This document shows positions 22,427 to 32,750 of a stretch of 64,000 bases of DNA, one piece after another. The stretch is from Branchipolynoe longqiensis (lineage: Eukaryota > Annelida > Polychaeta > Phyllodocida > Polynoidae): the NCBI GenBank assembly GCA_030323885.1, contig CM059197.1, positions 35,333,484-35,397,483 on the forward strand. The letters run 5' to 3'. Within the stretch, counting starts at the first letter, position 1. Each line of letters starts with the position of its first letter. Both the position numbers and the translations under genes were made by a program. A model generated the notes under the pieces. That model was not told the origin of the DNA. It saw nothing but the letters and a program-made list of their open reading frames with translations, and did not search any database.

Positions 22427-22640
22427 GGATGGCCAAATGAGTTAGAGCATCCGTCTCCCATGTGGTAGATCCTGGGGTCATGGGTTCGAATCCTGGTCGA
22501 GTCAAACAAATGACTTAAAAATTTATACTTGTCGCTTCCTAGCCAGGCACTCGGCATTATTAGGATAGGGCAAGGAGCAGTGGAATGAGGAAGACCAATC
22601 GCCTGCGACTGAAATTTCCCCTGCTTAAAAACAACTAATG
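22427..22640 (+). repeat. SINE-A' (alternative 3' end)
   Basis: The tRNA-like head (GGATGGCCAAATGAGTTAGA; B-box GGGTTCGAATCCTGG) is as in SINE-A. After GGATAGGGCAAGGA, however, the body switches to GCAGTGGAATGAGG...GAAATTTCCCCTGCTT. The same alternative 3' end occurs at 43110-43335 and 55798-55970, so it defines a subfamily. Confidence 0.75.
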
Positions 22641-22744
22641 TACCTAAAAAAAAACCCCGCTCTCCAAGGATAGGCTGTACTGATTAATGGGATACTTTCT
22701 GGCTGGATTACACGCTAGGCGGCAGCAGCCGACGGGTCTTCTGC

Positions 22745-23105
22745 GCAAATCATTAACCTACACACCTACACTCCCACCACACACCTACACTCCCACCACA
22801 TCTACACCACCACCACTCACCTACACCCTCACCACCACCCTCACCACGCACACCTACACATCAACCACACACACCTACATCCCACCACACACCTACACCA
22901 CCAACACACACACATACCTACACCTCCACCACATCCTTAAATCAGCACCACACACCTACATCACCAACACACACATACCTACACCATCACCACATCCCTA
23001 AGCCCCCATCACACACACCCACCACACACCTACACCCCCAACATACACACACTTACACCCTCACCACACCCCTAAGCCCTCATCACCCACCTACACCACG
23101 ACCTG
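22745..23105. repeat. CA-rich minisatellite
   Basis: Variants of ACACCTACACCACCAACAC are repeated through the interval. It has no coding character despite an open frame. Confidence 0.85.
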
Positions 23106-23334
23106 TGTGATGGGGGTGTAGGAGTGTGTGCTGACCTCGGATAGTGCTTGGAGAGTACTGTATGAAACCTGACTTCAGGGGATTGTCTGCGATTCTCACT
23201 AAGCCTATGAGAGAATATCTGTGGTTTTGTGTTAATTCACTGTCAGTTTCCCTTCTTTTAATATAAAAACAATATTGACGAGGATAATGATGCTATTATT
23301 GGAGCAACGTTATTTACAGATAACCTCACCTTTT

Positions 23335-23660
23335 GTGTGTGTGTTGTTGTTTTACGTCCTAATGACATGTAAAGTCATATCAGGACGGGTACCGACTTGT
23401 GACAGTGCACACTCATGGAGACTTTATTAGTGCTGCCCCACTGGAAGATCAGGCCACCAGCACTATGACCTGATATCCCACTCAGTAACATTATCCTGAC
23501 ACTGAGCGAACCAGTCCTTGCCATATCCTAATAATGCGAGCACCAGGCTAGGAAGCAACAAGTATCAATTTTTAAGTCATTGGTTTGACTCGACCAGGGT
23601 TCGAACCCATGATCTACCAACACGATGCTCTAACTCATTTGACCATCCCGTCTGGTCTAA
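23335..23660 (-). repeat. SINE-A, full-length copy
   Basis: On the - strand the head includes GAGCATCGTGTTGGTAGATC and B-box GGGTTCGAACCCTGG, with the complete body and the tail CATTAGGACGTAAAACAAC. Confidence 0.85.
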
Positions 23661-23731
23661 CCTCACCGTAGATTTGCCCTTTATATTTTACGGAGACCAT
23701 TTTCATCCCTGATCTGTATTTTCTTTTTCAG

Positions 23732-23770
23732 GCAGTGGATCCGTGTCTAACGGTCAAAATCCTCCCAAAG
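23732..23770 (+). CDS. Candidate 39-nt host exon
   Basis: A pyrimidine-rich acceptor (TTTTCTTTTTCAG) and a strong donor (AAAG/GTATGT) bracket 39 bases, exactly 13 codons. If joined in phase 0 to the exon ending at 16228 it reads AVDPCLTVKILPK. In another phase it reads SGSVSNGQNPPK, which is also plausible if an unseen exon intervenes. The 23690-23712 sequence just upstream (AGACCATTTTCATCCCTG) matches a dispersed repeat (compare 52580-52600), so the acceptor lies at the edge of a repeat. I cannot exclude a chance splice-site pair. Confidence 0.38.
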
Positions 23771-23907
23771 GTATGTTGACAACGGTTTCTATTGGCTGCA
23801 CGGCGAGATCACGTGATGCCAATTATATAAAATAGCCAATGGCAGTGGTCTGATATTTGTCACGTGGCATTCAAACCCAACTGATCTCTGACTCTACTCC
23901 CAATGTA

Positions 23908-24105
23908 CAGTAAAGCCTCTCTAAATCAACCGACCATGTGACCAACTTTAAATGATCCATTTAGGGAGGTGGTCTGTTAAGGGGGTTTAAAACAAAATTT
24001 TCATTACAATGGTATTGTATGGGCGATCGTTTGGGACCCAAATAAAGTGATCGATATAGGGGAGTGGTCGATCTGTGGAGGTGGTCGGTTAGAGAGATTT
24101 TACTG
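23908..24105. mobile_element. TA-duplicating MITE (family P1)
   Basis: It starts CAGTAAAGCCTCTCTAAAT, ends TTAGAGAGATTTTACTG, and is flanked by TA on both sides. The interior (GGTCGGTT, CGATATAGGGGAGTGG) is shared by six copies in the window. TA duplication and CAGT ends suggest a Tc1/mariner-pogo relationship. Confidence 0.8.
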
Positions 24106-24247
24106 TATATGTGGGGAATTACCCGAGAACCAGCTGCTGTTCATCTTCATTTTAACTCCACGTGTTTGTGAATAATTAGTAAATACAAATGGCTGTGTCA
24201 TGGGAAATAATATGTTGCCTAATAACTATAAACCATGGTTGTGCACT

Positions 24248-24729
24248 TTTAGAATCTAATGCTCGGATCTGTGGCTGTGTACGTATGATATGAGGAAAAC
24301 AATACAAACAAAGAGAAAGGAAGAGAGTAAAGTATGACAGAAGAGAGTCCAGCCCTCTGGTTTATTGTTTATATAGTCACATGGGTTCATTGTAGAGTAT
24401 CATACCACCATCTTCCTCCAATGGGAATCAAGCATTCCAGGTCTCCATGGATACCAGTGGTCTGCCCACCACCAGTAGCTGTATGGCCCCCTTGGCCACC
24501 ACCAACCTTGACTGTTTGAGTGTGGTGACCCCTACCCCAGCAGAAGGGCTAGGCCCTGAGTGCAATCACACCCAGACCTGCCAGCACCACTATGTCTATT
24601 TACATCCCACTCAGGCACCACCAACCCATATATATATATATATATATATATATGTGCACCTGGTCACGTACACCGATCAGTAATAGAACATTTGCAATCC
24701 CCCCTTGCCGAATATCGGAATATTTTACA
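24248..24729 (-). mobile_element. LTR-like element (family L1), solo
   Basis: Read on -, it starts TGTAAAATATTCCGATATTC and is flanked by the 4-bp direct repeat AGTG (CACT at 24244-24247 and 24730-24733 on +). A polyadenylation-like stretch and a CT-rich downstream part are shared with the three other copies. A TA microsatellite (about 24627-24652) lies inside. No internal retroviral-type region is present. Confidence 0.65.
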
Positions 24730-24733
24730 CACT

Positions 24734-25395
24734 GATTCAATCTAATTTCTGAATAGCCAAAACTGTTATAGCTAGTGATTAACAGGTCAGTCACCATAGC
24801 AACTGTCCACTCATTCACCACATGGTCAGACGGCACGTGGTGCCACTCAGTCAGTGCATTGATTGGTGGGCACAGCGGAGGTCTATAAACATCGAACACT
24901 GGAGATGACACCATGTGACCTCCTGAAATAGGACACCTGAAGCGAATAAGGGTGAGAGAGGGCCAGGGTCTCAGTGCACGACCGACTGGCTCATCTTGCT
25001 GCTGACAGTCTGAGCCTTTTAAGCCTTCGTAGGGGAGGTGCTACCCCAATCAGGGAGACTTGGTTTATTTATCCGTCTGAGGGTGGGGGGAAATGGAGGA
25101 GCCTAACGAAAAGTCAATATGCCACAGGGATGGGTAATAAAGCCCAACTGCCACTAACACCAGCCACAGTCTCTAGGCAGCAGAGTATCCTCTCCCACCT
25201 ACCCATCCCTATCCCCACCCTCCCTGACCTTGAATGGCCACTCTGGGCCACAGTGGACAGCCCTGAGTACCTGTTTTGAAAGAAAAAAAATAAAATGTCA
25301 AAACAGGTTTTGGCCAAATTCTTTGGAATGGTGAGCACGGTGGAAAGCCTCCGTCGCTTAGCTACACATGTCTGCTTTTGCTGCTGTTGCTGCTG
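24734..25395. other. Single-copy stretch
   Basis: No shared repeat is evident. An open frame at 24974-25279 has no recognisable motif and lacks flanking splice signals that I would trust. Confidence 0.35.
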
Positions 25396-25399
25396 CTCT

Positions 25400-26065
25400 A
25401 CGCCTCTCCCCTCCCCCCCCCCCCACCCCCCCACCCTTGCCCTGCCCTCCTCTTTCTTCCCTCCCATCGTGATATGACCTTAGATGTTGCGAGGACGTAA
25501 AATAACAACCTTCTCGTCCTCCCTCCCCGTCCCTACTCCTTTCATCTCTCCTCTCCTCCCTCTCCCTCTCCCCCCCCCTCCCCCTCCCCCCTCCCCCCCC
25601 TCCCCCTCCCCCTCCCCTCCCCCTCCCCCTCCCCCTGTCCCTCGCCCTCTCCCTCCCCCCCCTCCACTCCCACTCCCACTCCCCTGCCCTCCTCCCCCTC
25701 CCACTCCCCCTCCCCTTCCCTCCCCGACCCTCACCTCCCACTCCCCTCCCTCTCCCCCTCCCCTCTCTTCGTCTTTATCTGATGTTGCTCTCCTTCTCCC
25801 CATTCCATTCTCTTCCTACTCCTCTCTCTTCTCCAATCCTTCTTCTCTTTCCCCCCTTCCTACTCCTATTCCCCTCCTTCTCATACTCCTCCTTTCTCCT
25901 GCTGTTGCTGCTCTTCCCCCCCTCCTCCCCACCCCACATTTTCCCTCCTCTCCCCCCTTCCTTTCCCCCTCCCTTCTCTTCCTGGTCCTAATCCTCTCCT
26001 CTCTACCAATACCATGCCTCCTCCTCTTCTTACTCCTCATCCTGTTGCTCCTCCTCCACATATTT
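25400..26065. repeat. CT-rich low-complexity tract
   Basis: CCCTCCCC/CCTCCTC-type sequence fills the interval. The long open frames on both strands (up to 197 codons) are homopolymer-like proline/serine or glycine/arginine readings and are not genes. A 40-base SINE-A tail fragment (TGATATGACCTTAGATGTTG) is embedded at about 25469-25503. Confidence 0.9.
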
Positions 26066-26101
26066 TACATGATATAAAATACTATTTCATGTATCATGAT
26101 A

Positions 26102-26574
26102 CAGTATAGTCCCGTTAAACCAAACTTGAAGGGACCCTAGAAATTTGTTTGGCTTAACCGATCATTGGTTAACCAAAGACCCTATAATACTAAGATGGCT
26201 CACTCCCCATCTCTCCAATGGTAATGTACATTTCGCAGTGCCACCTTGTGGTGGGTTTGATCAGCCGGCTGCTGGTTGGTGTTTCACATGTAAACACATA
26301 CAATTATATTATACATGAGATAGGTAAGTATGAATACACATCAATATGAAATTGCTATGAACAAATACCCATCATCATCAGCATCATCATCAGCATTGTC
26401 ATCATCACACATCTTTCACATTCATATATACATTTATACATATAATATAGCACCTGTTTAACCAAGAGAACATCCAGCACACCAAGTGGTGGGTTTGATC
26501 ATCTTGATTACACAGTACAGGCTGAGTGAGCCGTCTTAGTATTATAGGGTCTTTGGTTTAACCGAGCTTTGGCT
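26102..26574. mobile_element. TA-duplicating MITE (family P2), variant with inner fold-back
   Basis: It begins with CAGTATAGTCCCGTTAAACC after a TA. Its inner arms are inverted (AAAGACCCTATAATACTAAG against CTTAGTATTATAGGGTCTTT) around a GTGGTGGGTTTGATCA segment present in both halves. The right terminus is degraded. Confidence 0.6.
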
Positions 26575-26680
26575 TCGACATTGACTTGGTTTTGTCAAAA
26601 ACGTGGGTGCATTATAAATGTAATATACAATGTATGTGGAGACTTTGATTATTGTTTTTTTATGTATATATATATATATA

Positions 26681-27008
26681 CAGTATAACCCCATTAAACC
26701 AAGCTTGGCTAAACCAAACGATCAGTTAATCCAAACTTTTTTTGGCGGCCCGGCAAAATACTACCATTTATCTTATAAAAAAAGTCTCATATAATCTTAT
26801 AACGACATGAAGGTTTGGTTTAACCATACCGGAAGTGGCCTGGGGGGCTGACAATATTGTTTGGATTAACCGATAATTTGGATTAACCGACTTTGGTTTA
26901 ACCAACCGATTTATATGATAAATGGTAGTATTTTGCCGGACCACTGAAAAAAGTTTGGATTAACCTATCGTTTGGTTTAACCGAGCTTGATTTAACAGGG
27001 TTGTACTG
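26681..27008. mobile_element. TA-duplicating MITE (family P2), full copy
   Basis: CAGTATAACCCCATTAAACC at the left is inverted against TTTAACAGGGTTGTACTG at the right, with TA on both sides. Many GGTTTAACC/GGATTAACCG words fill the interior, which is itself largely palindromic (ATACTACCATTTATC against its complement). Confidence 0.8.
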
Positions 27009-27135
27009 TATTCTCCTCCTTGCCCACCTTCCACCTTGTAAGCTGTAGCTGTGTCTCATCCTCAGCCTCAGCCTCAGTTCTTACTAAGGAACCAGCGGAT
27101 CTAGGAACCTTTTTGTTTGTTTGTTTAACGGCCCC

Positions 27136-27372
27136 CCTCTTGTCGCTTCCTAGCCTGGCGCTCGGCATTATTAGGATAGGACAAGGACTGGTGGGCTCAG
27201 TGTCAGGATAATCTGACTGAGTGGGATATCAGGTCGTGGTACTGATGGCCTGGTCTTCCAGTGGGGCAGCACTATATAGTCGCCATGAGTGCGCACTGTC
27301 ACAAGTCGGTACCTCTCCTGATATGACCTTAGATGTTGCTAGGACGTAAAACAACAAAAAACAAACAAAAAT
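27136..27372 (+). repeat. SINE-A, headless copy
   Basis: It runs from CTTGTCGCTTCCTAGCCTGG to GTTGCTAGGACGTAAAACAA with an AAAAC-rich tail. Confidence 0.8.
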
Positions 27373-28147
27373 CGGCTATTGGGGAACTGGGAACGCCCGC
27401 AGCTGACCTTCGTGAGTAGGTTATGGACTTGGGGCTCTTTGCATGGCGATGGTAGTCCCCTCTTTAACCCTGAACCAATGTACTCACTCTTCATATGGCT
27501 TTTAAATTTACGATTCTAGCATATCACATGTAAATGATCCCACCTTCAATATATATATATTGACCGTAAACTATTTTATGCAATCAGTTAAACCTGGACC
27601 ACCCTCAGTAGATAACAAACAACCACAAACCATCAAAAACCGAGACTCCCGATCTGAAAACATACAAAAATATATATGTAAAAAAAGGGAGACCCTGAAA
27701 ACACCATGCGGCAAAACCCCAGAAAGGCATGTGATAATGAGGGGATAATCTGGACAACCGTCAGTAGATAACGAATAGCTACAAACTGCAAGCCTATACA
27801 TGTAGAGTAGGCTATTTCATAAGTAGGAGTAAACCAAAAACCACAAAACTAATATATTCACACCCACTACATGGGTGATTTGAAAATATAAACAGTATAC
27901 CTATCAGAACACCTGATACTACATAATCATATGCTACTGTGTGAGAAACAAAAACATCTTATCACCTCCTACTGTATGATAAGATTAAACCACTACTACA
28001 ACTGGCCAGCATTGAAAACAAGCCTGAACACTCGAGCTTACATGCTATGGACAGTATAAACACAGCATCAACAAAAGAAAAAAAGTTGATTAACTCCTTG
28101 CTTTCTGCATCTCGTGTTTCCGGGATGGACTCGTTAAATACTAAATA

Positions 28148-28325
28148 CAGTAAAACCTCTCTAACCGACCACCTCCACAGACCGACCACGCCCCTATATC
28201 GATGGCTTTATTTGGCTCCCAACATTACCATTGTAAGGATATTCTAACTCCCTAAACCGACCACCTCTCTAAATGGACCACTTAAAGTCGGCCCCATGGT
28301 CGGTCGGTTTAGAGAGGCTTTACTG
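28148..28325. mobile_element. TA-duplicating MITE (family P1)
   Basis: CAGTAAAACCTCTCTAACCG and CGGTTTAGAGAGGCTTTACTG-type ends are inverted, with TA flanking both. Confidence 0.85.
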
Positions 28326-28653
28326 TATATTGCTTCCCTACCATGGTTACAGCTCGGGACCTACATAGTTGCCAACCCCTACAGTTTCGCCGTAAGGTGT
28401 ACATTATTTTATGTCCCCATCATCATATTTTTTGTCCCCATTCATTGAGCAATATTATATCAATCTTGCGAATTATTGTGTCCAAAATGCACCACAGAGC
28501 ACCTAAGATTTAGACAATTTTCTGCGGGAATACCCCCCAGACCCCTTAATATAACATCCCTTAAGATCTTCAGGTTTGTCATTTTCCGATGTTGGTAACC
28601 CTGCGCCTACCGTTACTACTCTCCTCAACATTACCAAATGTTGTTCAGACTAA

Positions 28654-29110
28654 AGGGGCTGTCACATTAGGGTTTTTTGCGGGAGCGTATGGCGGCGTAA
28701 GCGCGTTACGTCATATACGTCGGCATACGCCGTATACGCTACTCATACGCTACGCATACGTATCATACGCTACTCATACGCTACTCATACGCCGCCAGAT
28801 GCCGGCGTATGTGAAGCGTATGAGGCATACGCCGCCATACGCTTTCATAAATCCGTCCGTCCAAATTTTTTTGTGCATGCTAAAAAAAACTCGACCTATG
28901 AGGGCGTATGGCCCATACTGTCAAAAAATGTCACAGCACGCTCCCATACGCTCCCATACGCTCCTCATACGCTCCTCGTACGCTCCTCGTAGGTTCCACA
29001 TACGCTCAAAACCACCCGAAAGGTCACCAAATGTCATCATAGGCCGGCACGCGCAGGACCTACGTAGGTTTTCAATACGCTCCCGCCATACGCCGTAATG
29101 TGACAGGGCT
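28654..29110. mobile_element. Harbinger-like MITE H5
   Basis: Inverted ends AGGGGCTGTCACATTA and TAATGTGACAGGGCTT, with TAA before and TTA after (an imperfect 3-bp duplication). The interior is saturated with CATACGC/GCGTATG words, which create a 169-codon chance frame. Confidence 0.65.
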
Positions 29111-29689
29111 TTAGATTGTTAAAAAACATTGTTTTTACAGTACAATAGTTATTTTTTATAGTTTCTCTTTATTGAGGCTGTATTTATACTGTCCATAGCA
29201 TATAAGCCTGGGTATTCAGGCTTGTTTTCAATGCTGGCCAGTTGTAGTGTTGGTGTTATCTTATCACACAGTAGCTGCTGATAAGGTATTTGATTGCCTG
29301 CATTTCAGTAGTAGATAGATAGTTGGTTGGTCTGGTTAGTAGTCTTATGTTAATTCTTTTGGATTTTCTTGGCATATATGTGTTTTATTTTTTCTACTCT
29401 TACTACTAGACTAGCCTACTCCTATTTACATATCATAGGCTTGTACGTAGCTGTGTGGTGTGCTATCTGGCTACTTGGGCCGTGACATATCACATGCCCG
29501 TTTGCAGTGCAGCTTAGTGGGGGTTTCCTAGCCTTATTTTGCACAGATATAGTACCTGTCTTTAGCGACTCTGATGTAAAGTTGTACATGACGGACCCCT
29601 GACCCACCACCGTCTACCCTCCCCCATTCCCCATATCATAATTATATGAGATTGAAAATGTTCGAAACTTTGTATGACCCCTAAAACCT

Positions 29690-29880
29690 TATGTCATTGG
29701 GGTGATGGAAATGAGAAATATTGCGCCTCGAGCAGGAATCGAACCCAACCCTCTTGCCGTTCCGGGACTAGCATGCTAATAATTACACTACCTAGGCTCC
29801 TTGATGCAATCACCTTGTCCAGGCCTATCTGTGTATGTGGCTCCTTGCCTTATAGGTCAGTGTAGACTATTACAGTCGTC
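29690..29880 (-). repeat. SINE-C copy
   Basis: On - a tRNA-like head (AGCCTAGGTAGTGTAATTAT, B-box GGGTTCGATTCCTGC) ends in CGAGGCGCAATATTTCTCAT. It is shared with 30050-30158, 43395-43560 and 53535-53640. Confidence 0.6.
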
Positions 29881-30158
29881 CCCTTGGAATTGTAAATCTT
29901 TTAAATGTTTTACGTCCGTAAGTTGTTTAATACTCGCGATTACATACATACAGGCAGTTACATATACATGTATACACAGGCTAGGTTCAACCACCATACA
30001 GAATGTGGCGTGCACAGGGTCCTGGGAATGACATTAATATCATGGGTGTGTGATGAAATGGGAAAAATTGTCTCTAAAACAAGATTCAAATGCACATGTC
30101 TTGCCATTCTGTGGCTAGCATGCTAACTATTACCCCACCTAGGCTGATGCAATCACCC

Positions 30159-30990
30159 TGTAAAATATTCCGATAATCAGCAGAGGGGCGGAGAATGAAA
30201 TCCTCTATTATTATTCTGTGTGGCCGGCCAAGAGTGTGTGTATATGTATGTTGTGTTATAAAGCTTGTTTTGCTTGAGGGCAGGTAATTATAGAATTAGG
30301 GATGATTGGCAGGTCTGGGTGAATGCACTCAGGGCCTGGCTCTCTGCTGAGGTAGGGGTCAATGCACACAGGGGTCAAGGTTGGTGGTGGCCACAGGTCA
30401 ACCAGCTCTGGGCCGCGTTCATGGTCCATCTCGGAGGCGCCTCGGAGACGCCCGTGACGTCGCGCTAGTCTGAACCACAAAGGCAGTTTCTTGTCTCGAA
30501 AATGGCCGCCCCCATAGGGGGCGGCCATTTGCAATCGAAATGCTGCGCTTTGATTGGATGAAACCAATGCATGCAGCGGCCATTTTCGAGGCGCTTTTTG
30601 TCTCCTGATTGAAAAGGGAGGCATCGCCGAGATGTCGCCGAGACGCACCCTGAACGGATTTAAGCCAAAAAGCATCGCCGAGACGTCGCCGAGGCGCCTC
30701 CGAGACAGACCCTGAACACGGCCCTGGTGGTGGGCAGACCACTGGTGGTCATGGTAATCAGAAATGCTGAGTCCATATTGGAGGAACTGGAACTGCTGCT
30801 TCCCTATTGGTTGAATGAATGGCCTGATCCTATACCAAGAATCCATGTACTAGATATAATAAACTAGAGGGGCTTGGACTCTCTCTTCTTACACTCTTAC
30901 TTTTGCTTTACTTTCTCTCTTTCTCTCCATCTGTATTGTTTTTCACTTTAGCCTACGTACATAGCCATAGACTCGAACACCGACCCTACA
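30159..30990 (+). mobile_element. LTR-like element (family L1) containing a Harbinger-like MITE
   Basis: It starts TGTAAAATATTCCGATAATC and ends GACCCTACA, with ACCC duplicated on both sides (30155-30158, 30991-30994). It shares the ATAATAAAC polyadenylation-like stretch and CT-rich 3' part with the other L1 copies. Without the 316-bp insertion it is about 516 bp, similar to its relatives (482-580 bp). Confidence 0.75.
30411..30723. mobile_element. Harbinger-like MITE H6
   Basis: Ends of about 36 bp are inverted with a few mismatches (GGCCGCGTTCATGGTC against the complement of GACCCTGAACACGGCC) and CTG flanks both sides (30408-30410, 30724-30726). The related L1 copy at 24248-24729 reads straight through the target on its - strand (CTACTGGTGGTGGGCAGACC), an empty-site paralogue. 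The interior repeats GCCGAGACG/CGTCTCGGC words. Confidence 0.85.
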
Positions 30991-31155
30991 ACCCTATCCA
31001 TACCTACCTGTGTATATGAATCCTGAGACATGAGTGGAGACTACTACACTTATTACACATAGAAAATGCAATGATAGTTGATGATACTGTCATTAGGGAA
31101 GGCAATGAGATGTGTTTTCATCGAAGACTAGAACGTGCAGATTGCGAAAAGAAAG

Positions 31156-31478
31156 TTTGTTTTATTTAACTACGCCTCTAGCGCACATTGACTTTTAAGT
31201 TTTATCATCGGCTATTGGATGTCAACCATATGGTCATTCTGACATATTTCTTTGGAGGAAACCTGCTGCCGCCACATAGGCTACTCTTTCCGATAAGCAG
31301 CAAGGGATCTTTTATATGCACTTTTCCACAGACAGGACAGCACATACCACAGCCTTTGATGAACCAGTTGTGGACCACTGGTTGGAACAGAAAATAGCCC
31401 AAGCTGTAAAAGGGTTCAATAGGGTGACCCACACCTTCACAGGTGGACACTCTGCTGTCTGAGCTACATCCCGCTCCC
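31156..31478 (-). repeat. V-SINE (RUDI-like), near full length
   Basis: On - the tRNA-like head GGGATGTAGCTCAGACAGCA is followed by AGTGCATATAAAAGATCCCT, AAAGAGTAGCCTATGTGGCG, GTCAGAATGACCATATGGTT and a CTAGAGGCGTAGTTAAATAA tail. I recall this body and tail from molluscan V-SINEs; the name should be confirmed by a Repbase search. Confidence 0.75.
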
Positions 31479-32244
31479 TGTGTAGATTGCGAATCAAGAG
31501 TGTAAGAAAAGATTTGCAAGCAACTCTTGAAAAAGTGTATCTTCGAAGGAGAAAACTAAGAAGGAAAAAGGCATTGAAAGGCTATCTGGCAGAAAACAGT
31601 TATTGAAATTTGACTACTTTCTAAATTAGAGTCATTTAATATATTATTTGTTAAGTAGGACATACTGTACCCTGTACATGCATTTCTAGGACATACTGTA
31701 CCCTGTACATGCATTTCTAGTTCAGAATCGGACAACATTGTGATAGAATTGAAATACTGCGGGAATGTGTGCCCTTTCTAATATACTCAGCAGCTTCAAT
31801 GGACTGATGTCATGAAGTGATCAAGTTCCATTTTATGGCATAACAAAGCAGTACTGTTTATGGTGAAGTATCCGCCGTTAGTGATGTTATTTACGTGGCT
31901 CTGTGGTACATATAACGATGACATTTGACAGCTTCAGCGACTATGCACATTATATCAGCTCATAGTATAATAGTGAGCCGGCAGTTGTACACACGTCACC
32001 CACCCACACCGATCCAAGTTTTGAAAGTGAGCCGAATGACCGTTGGCTCACGGTGTAGAGGAGGCGGGGAGGAGAGAATGCCCGCTCCGCAGTGAATAAC
32101 ATGGAAGTTAAGGTGGTTAGAGAGAAGCATTAAGGGGCTGCCATTATTTATATTCACATAATAAATTATACAGTACTTCCGAGCGAATGGTGGGGCGAAT
32201 GGTGGGGCGAAAGCCCCGAACATGGGAGGGGGGGGTGAAGCATG
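31479..32244. other. Single-copy stretch
   Basis: A 29-bp unit (AGGACATACTGTACCCTGTA...) is duplicated at 31657-31719, and GCGAATGGTGGG is duplicated near 32191. No gene is seen. Confidence 0.4.
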
Positions 32245-32748
32245 CCGGTGTCGCAGTTTCAAAGCCCGGTCAGTTTCAACGGCCCATCAGTTTCATGCGC
32301 ATGCATCAAAATCTAACATCATCATCACTAACCTTATAAATTTAATATAATGTTTTTGGTAAAGATGTTTTCTACATGTGTACAAAGCGATTTGTTTCTA
32401 GGTGGTGTGGTTTTAGAGATATATCACTTTTCCTGTATTTTCTGTATGAAGATTGCTAGCGACCATTGACAATGCCTTGAGTTTGACAGTACGCACAGTG
32501 CAAAACCTTAGTTTTATTCAAAATTAATACTAATCAAGAACCCTAACCTGCTAAATTTAATAGTCTTTTTGGTAAAGATGTTTTCTATATGTGTACCAAG
32601 CGATTTGTTAATATGTGGTGTAGTTTTAGAGATATTTCACTTTTGCTGTATTTTCTGTATGAAGATTGCTCACGACCATTGACAATGCCTTGAGTTTGAG
32701 TCCATACGGGCCGTTGAAACTGACCGGGCTTTGAAACTGCGACACCGG
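32245..32748 (-). mobile_element. Satellite-unit element E3 with perfect 41-bp TIRs
   Basis: The terminal 41 bases (32245-32285 and 32708-32748) are exact reverse complements, beginning CCGGTGTCGCAGTTTCAAAG. Inside, about two copies of the 204-bp unit lie on the - strand (GAGATATTTCACTTTT is the complement of the E1 landmark). No direct repeat flanks the element convincingly. Perfect TIRs imply a recent origin or gene conversion. Confidence 0.75.
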
Positions 32749-32750
32749 TA

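Larger units (their letters stand above)
27560..29610. mobile_element. 2-kb inverted-repeat structure
   Basis: The arms at about 27560-28090 and 29160-29610 are imperfect reverse complements. The best-preserved core is 27945-28085 against 29165-29285 (ACAACTGGCCAGCATTGAAA, CATGCTATGGACAGTATAAA). An outer match covers AAGCCTATA/ATAGGAGTAGGCTA. The centre holds a P1 MITE (28148-28325) and Harbinger-like MITE H5 (28654-29110). No protein is evident, so this may be a dead TIR element or an inverted duplication. Confidence 0.5.
30050..31060 (-). repeat. SINE-C copy split by an LTR-like element
   Basis: SINE-C sequence stops at GATGCAATCACCC (30158) and resumes at 30991 as ACCCTATCCATACCTACC, exactly as the uninterrupted copy at 43491-43520 reads through this point (GATGTCACCACCCTATCCAT). 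The gap is the LTR-like element at 30159-30990. Confidence 0.7.

Noticed and set aside
25484..26077. 197-codon open frame
   Set aside because: Compositional artefact of CCCTCCCC-type sequence; the opposite strand is equally open.
28589..29098. 169-codon open frame
   Set aside because: It lies mostly within MITE H5 and reflects the CATACGC word repetition; no protein motif.
30256..30846. 196-codon frame on the - strand
   Set aside because: It runs across the MITE H6 insertion and the surrounding LTR-like element, so it cannot be an ancestral gene.
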